From Pontederia crassipes (lineage: Eukaryota; Streptophyta; Magnoliopsida; Commelinales; Pontederiaceae), in assembly GCA_030549335.1 (NCBI GenBank), contig CM060198.1, forward strand, positions 61,873,953-61,937,952: a DNA stretch of 64,000 nt, given 5' to 3'. The stretch's first letter is position 1, and every line of letters begins with the position of its first letter. The translations under genes were made by a program, and so were the position numbers. Below the pieces are notes generated by a model. It was not told where the DNA came from, did not search any database, and saw only the letters and a program-made list of their open reading frames with translations. Positions 60,407 to 64,000 of the stretch are shown piece after piece.

Positions 60407-61308
60407 GATACTTAATATGGATTGTCAAATAAATAACTTATGCATATTAAAAATTTAATAAGTGCAAAAGTATATTGTCCGGTAACGTCAATTGTAATGT
60501 ATTGAAGATCCCTTAAGAAATGAGATCATCAAGTTAATATAAGAAATGCAAACAAGGATTCAAATAATTGAGCCGAGGTGATACTCTAATTATGGAGGTT
60601 TGTAAAATTAGGACACAATTAATGTTTGTTGGAGAGATTCACAATTATTGTTTGACATACTACTGTTAGTCTTGCCTTTATTGTATGGTAGTTAGTCATG
60701 AAACTCGAAACTTAAAATACGTTTAAAAATATAATGATTGAAGAATATACATTAAATAAGTAAATGAAGCTATTTTTTTAAATGTGTTACGTCAAGTAAA
60801 ATAAAAGAGTGTATTTGCTTAAAACAAAATATCTAAATAAAATAGAAATAATTTTCTAATACCACCTTTTTTATTTCAATTAATCAATTACATCGTAATA
60901 TCCGAACTTAAGCATCACCGAAGTTCACTTTCCATAACCAAATAAAATTATATTTTCCTGCTGACCAAACCAAATACAAGTCGTTAAAGCCGTCTATCTG
61001 AGGTACTTGTGATTTGGATCAGGAACCACCCCCACATATTCAGATCACCACACCACCCTTATCTGCAGGACCGATGCGCGAGGTACCATTTTATTATTGC
61101 GGATGGGAAATTTTTTATATTTCTGTCAAAATCTGTAAAGATGGATATATACATATATTAAAATATATAGCAAAGCGTTGAGGAGACCTAGTACAAAAGT
61201 GGAGCCAAATTTTTTTGGACTAATTCGGGTAAAAGACAATTATATTCCTCTCATTAAATGGTAGTTCTAATGGTGGTTCTTCACCCAACTTTTGGCGATC
61301 AATTGGCC
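60407..61308 (+). other. Upstream region of CRK-C, shared with CRK-A
   Basis: No gene. About 60,450-61,255 aligns with 19,080-19,840. Unlike CRK-A, the sequence near the start runs straight from ATTCCTCTCATT into the coding region, without the 240-base insert at 19,838-20,088. Candidate regulatory boxes were not resolved. Confidence 0.6.
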
Positions 61309-64000
61309 ATGTCGTCCAGCACCATCTCCTTAGTCCTGCTGCTGCTGCTGCTGCTGCTCCATGCCACCTCCATCGCCAGAGCCCAGCCACCGACGGGTCT
61401 GATGCGCTTGATCTGCGGCACGACTGGAAACTACACATCCAACAGCACGTATCACTCCAACCTCGTCCTTCTTCTCTCCTCCCTCTCCACCAACGGCTCC
61501 GCCGCCGGCTTCCTCAAGGCAACCGTCGGCGAAGCCCCCAACATAGTCCACGGCGCCGTCCTCTGTCGCGGCGACGTCGGTGCTGAGGACTGCCGCTCGT
61601 GCCTAGACGCCGTCGGACAGCAGATACCTCAGCTCTGCCCCTACAACAAGGAGGCGGTGGTTTGGTACGACATCTGCACGCTCCGCTTCTCCAACCAGCA
61701 GTTCCTCAAATCCACGGACAACATTCTGAAGACGTACTGGTGGAACGTCTACGACGCCCCGGAGCTCGACCGGTTTAACAAGTACTTGAAGGAGCTGACG
61801 GCAGACATCATTGACTGGGCTGCGTACAACAGCTCCACGAAGATGTTTGCCACGGGGGAGGTGGACAACTTTACCACGGACTTCCCGATCTTATATGCCC
61901 TGGCGCAGTGCACCCCGGACCAGACGAGCGCGCAGTGCCGGCAGTGCCTGCAGGATGAGTTCGATCCGCTGCCCAAAGAGTTGGTGGGGAAGCGTGGAGG
62001 GATGCTGTTCGGCGTCAAGTGCAATCTGAGGTACGAAGTGTATACTTTCTATGAAGGAGCTCCAACCATTAGGATCTCTGCGTTACAGTCGCAGAATAAT
62101 AGTAATAACAGTACATCCAAGGAGCCACAGCCCACAGGTATTATTATATTGATGGATGTTATATGTATAGCGCAGCGTATGATATATATACACAATTCAT
62201 CTTTATAAATTTATTCATCTCTTTTTAATATAATTGTAGGTGATGGCCAAATCAAAGCAGAAAGAAAAGGAAAAGGCAGCTCAACTCTGCGAATAGTTAT
62301 TGCAGTTGGAATAACCGTAGCGATTGCAGCAGGGCTACTCGTGGCAGTCCTTTGCATATGTAGGAGAAGGCACGCAAGAAGACTACCATGTAATTAAGTT
62401 GACGAGAATCATGGCCTGAAAATGATCCATAATATTTCATTTTTTGTTTCTGGACGCACGGAAACTAAATTATTAAGTAGATGTTTTGCCTAATTTGCTT
62501 AAACAAGTTTAATGATTCCTATCTTTAATTAAGTGCTCAGCTTCGACTACTAATCAACTAATTTGTGCTATTTATTTTGACAGACAGCACGAAATTGGAG
62601 GGCATGCCGAGCGATGAATCACTTTTATTTGATTACAATACGTTGCGGGCTGCGACGTCCGATTTCTCTCAAGAGAACAAACTTGGCCAAGGCGGCTTCG
62701 GTGAGGTTTATAAGGTACTTATAACTAATTAATCTTGGCCGGGTACAAAGTATATATACTTTTGTTCTTTCACCTAAATTTAGGGTGTTCACGGGTCGGG
62801 TCCAACCCGATCAGTGAACAAATTCGATTCAATTCGACCAAATTTGATCGGGTCAAGTCAAGGCCTGCAGGGGCAAAAAATCCGACCCAACCCAATCCGG
62901 TTCGGGTCGGATCGGATGGTCGGGTCATCCGACCATCCTTTTTTCATTTTTTAAATTTTTGTCTTACTTTGTATATGTATTTTAATATAAAAATTTATCT
63001 AATAATTATTATAAAATAATTTTTTTGAATATTTGCTGCATTATTTTCATAATTAAAATGTTTTATTTTAATATTTTATCTATTTTAAATTAAGTATAGG
63101 ACTAATTTTAAGTAAAAAATAAAAAGAAAACTAAAAATAATAATAAAAAAATCGGATCATCGGATCGGATCGGATACCATGATCCGATCCGACCCAAACT
63201 AAGTCGGATCGTCGGATTCACCGGATCGACCTGTTCCCGTAAACACCTCTGCACCTAATTCCGAGTTAATTAGTGTTCATCAATCGGCCGTGCCCTTAAT
63301 ATACAGATGTTTGCATATATGCATCTGCTGCAGGGTGTGCTGCCTGATGGCCGACAAATTGCAGTTAAAAAGCTTTTGGCGAATTCCGCACAGGGATTTG
63401 GCGAGTTGAAGAATGAGTTAGTGCTGGTTGCAAAGCTCCAGCACCGCAATCTTGTAAGAGTTTTGGGCGTCTGCGTGGACCAAGAGAAGCTGCTCGTGTA
63501 CGAATATGTACCAAACGGGAGTCTCGACAAATTTCTCTTTGGTACGTATATATTATATTATATTATATTATATTATATTATATGAGATTAATGTACCTAC
63601 AAAATATTTTCCATTTTGTAGAGATATTGAGCACATCTCAACTATTGGTCCACTCATCAATGAATCTGATCAAAAGTGATTAAATTTCATGATTTAAAAA
63701 TATGAATTATCTCAACCGTTAATCAATGAATCAACGGTTAAGATGCGTTCAGCATTCCTACAAAGCGAAAAATACTTTGTAGGTACATTAATCTCATATT
63801 ATATTATATTATATTATATTATATGACTCTTAGCTATTTCCAGCTAATTAAAATTTTTTAAATTAATTTTGCTTTTATTACGGTCCATAGACGACACGCT
63901 GTTCAGATAGCTCAGCTAATTAATTCCATGCATTTGTGACTGCAAGTAGATCCAGCAAGAAGTGAACAGCTACACTGGGGGACTCGATTCAACATCATTG
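61309..64000 (+). CDS. CRK-C: cysteine-rich receptor-like kinase, 3' partial at window end
   Basis: A paralogue of CRK-A with the same exon borders: exon 1 61,309-62,137, exon 2 62,240-62,389, exon 3 62,584-62,714, exon 4 63,334-63,541, exon 5 from 63,950. All are open and in phase. It has a poly-Leu signal peptide, two DUF26 domains ([13 protein letters not shown] and [13 protein letters not shown]), a transmembrane segment and the kinase start [10 protein letters not shown] and IAVKKL. ATG 61,309 corresponds to the second Met of CRK-A (MAMSSS); the first is TTG here. An upstream in-frame ATG at 61,258 would add 17 residues before the signal peptide and looks less likely. Introns 3 and 4 contain transposon insertions absent from CRK-A. 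The catalytic loop lies outside the window, so intactness cannot be judged fully. Confidence 0.9.
62778..63251. mobile_element. hAT-like MITE in CRK-C intron 3
   Basis: The 474-base insert starts TAGGGTGTTCACGGGTCGG (62,781) and ends in the imperfect complement CCCGTAAACACCTCTG. CACCTAA lies on both sides (62,771-62,777 and 63,252-63,258), while CRK-A and CRK-B have it once. With one more flanking base this is close to the 8-bp duplication of hAT elements. Both subterminal parts are rich in GGGTCGGATCGGAT and its complement. There is no coding capacity; an overlapping open frame (62,735-63,019) is spurious. Confidence 0.78.
63584..63795. mobile_element. 212-bp MITE in CRK-C intron 4
   Basis: GAGATTAATGTACCTACAAA at the left end is matched by its exact complement TTTGTAGGTACATTAATCTC at the right end, and further internal bases pair (TCAACCGTTAATCA/TGAATCAACGGTTA). 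It sits inside an (ATATT)n run with about 25-30 bases of that repeat on each side, so the target duplication cannot be told apart from the microsatellite. CRK-A and CRK-B introns have a short AT-rich run here and no insert. Confidence 0.8.

Overview
This is a stretch of plant nuclear DNA. The evidence is a class III peroxidase, split cysteine-rich receptor-like kinase (CRK) genes with GT-AG introns, and plant-type Athila, copia, LINE and CACTA elements. GC-rich exons in an AT-rich background suggest a monocot, but I cannot name a species. Most of the window is nested transposable elements. I see no tRNA, rRNA, CRISPR array or operon.

Layout. 1-369 is the 3' end of a peroxidase gene. 600-20,000 is a transposon graveyard: remnants of at least four CACTA families, a 1-kb inverted-repeat element with a 9-bp target duplication, a 112-114-bp tandem repeat, and a CACTA-in-CACTA nest that also holds a lone LTR. 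20,112-22,975 is an apparently intact seven-exon CRK gene (CRK-A, 689 codons by my splicing). 23,279-41,640 is a LINE split by a 12.8-kb Athila-like Ty3/gypsy element (27,293-40,064) with two LTRs of equal length.

41,844-52,560 is a second CRK gene (CRK-B), now a pseudogene. It is broken by a Tourist-like MITE in exon 1, an 87-bp deletion in exon 4, a frameshift and a copia element in exon 5, a gypsy fragment in intron 6, and a stop codon plus truncation in exon 7. 52,570-53,205 is a foldback element. 53,212-59,183 is a second, longer copy of the CACTA family seen at 10,427-18,903. 59,250-60,406 is a diverged Athila LTR fragment. 61,309-64,000 is a third CRK gene (CRK-C), open through exon 4 and cut by the window end in exon 5, with two MITEs in its introns.

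The three CRK genes share exon structure, intron sequence and upstream sequence, so they are recent tandem duplicates. Their alignment to each other fixes many insertion sites to the base. The coding capacity probably expressed is one partial peroxidase, CRK-A, and probably CRK-C. I found no clearly new multi-gene system. The most unusual structures are the hairpin array inside the 5,772-6,782 element, the GGCCGA/GGCCGTAA motif that fills the non-coding parts of the Athila element, and the repeat-by-repeat break-up of CRK-B.
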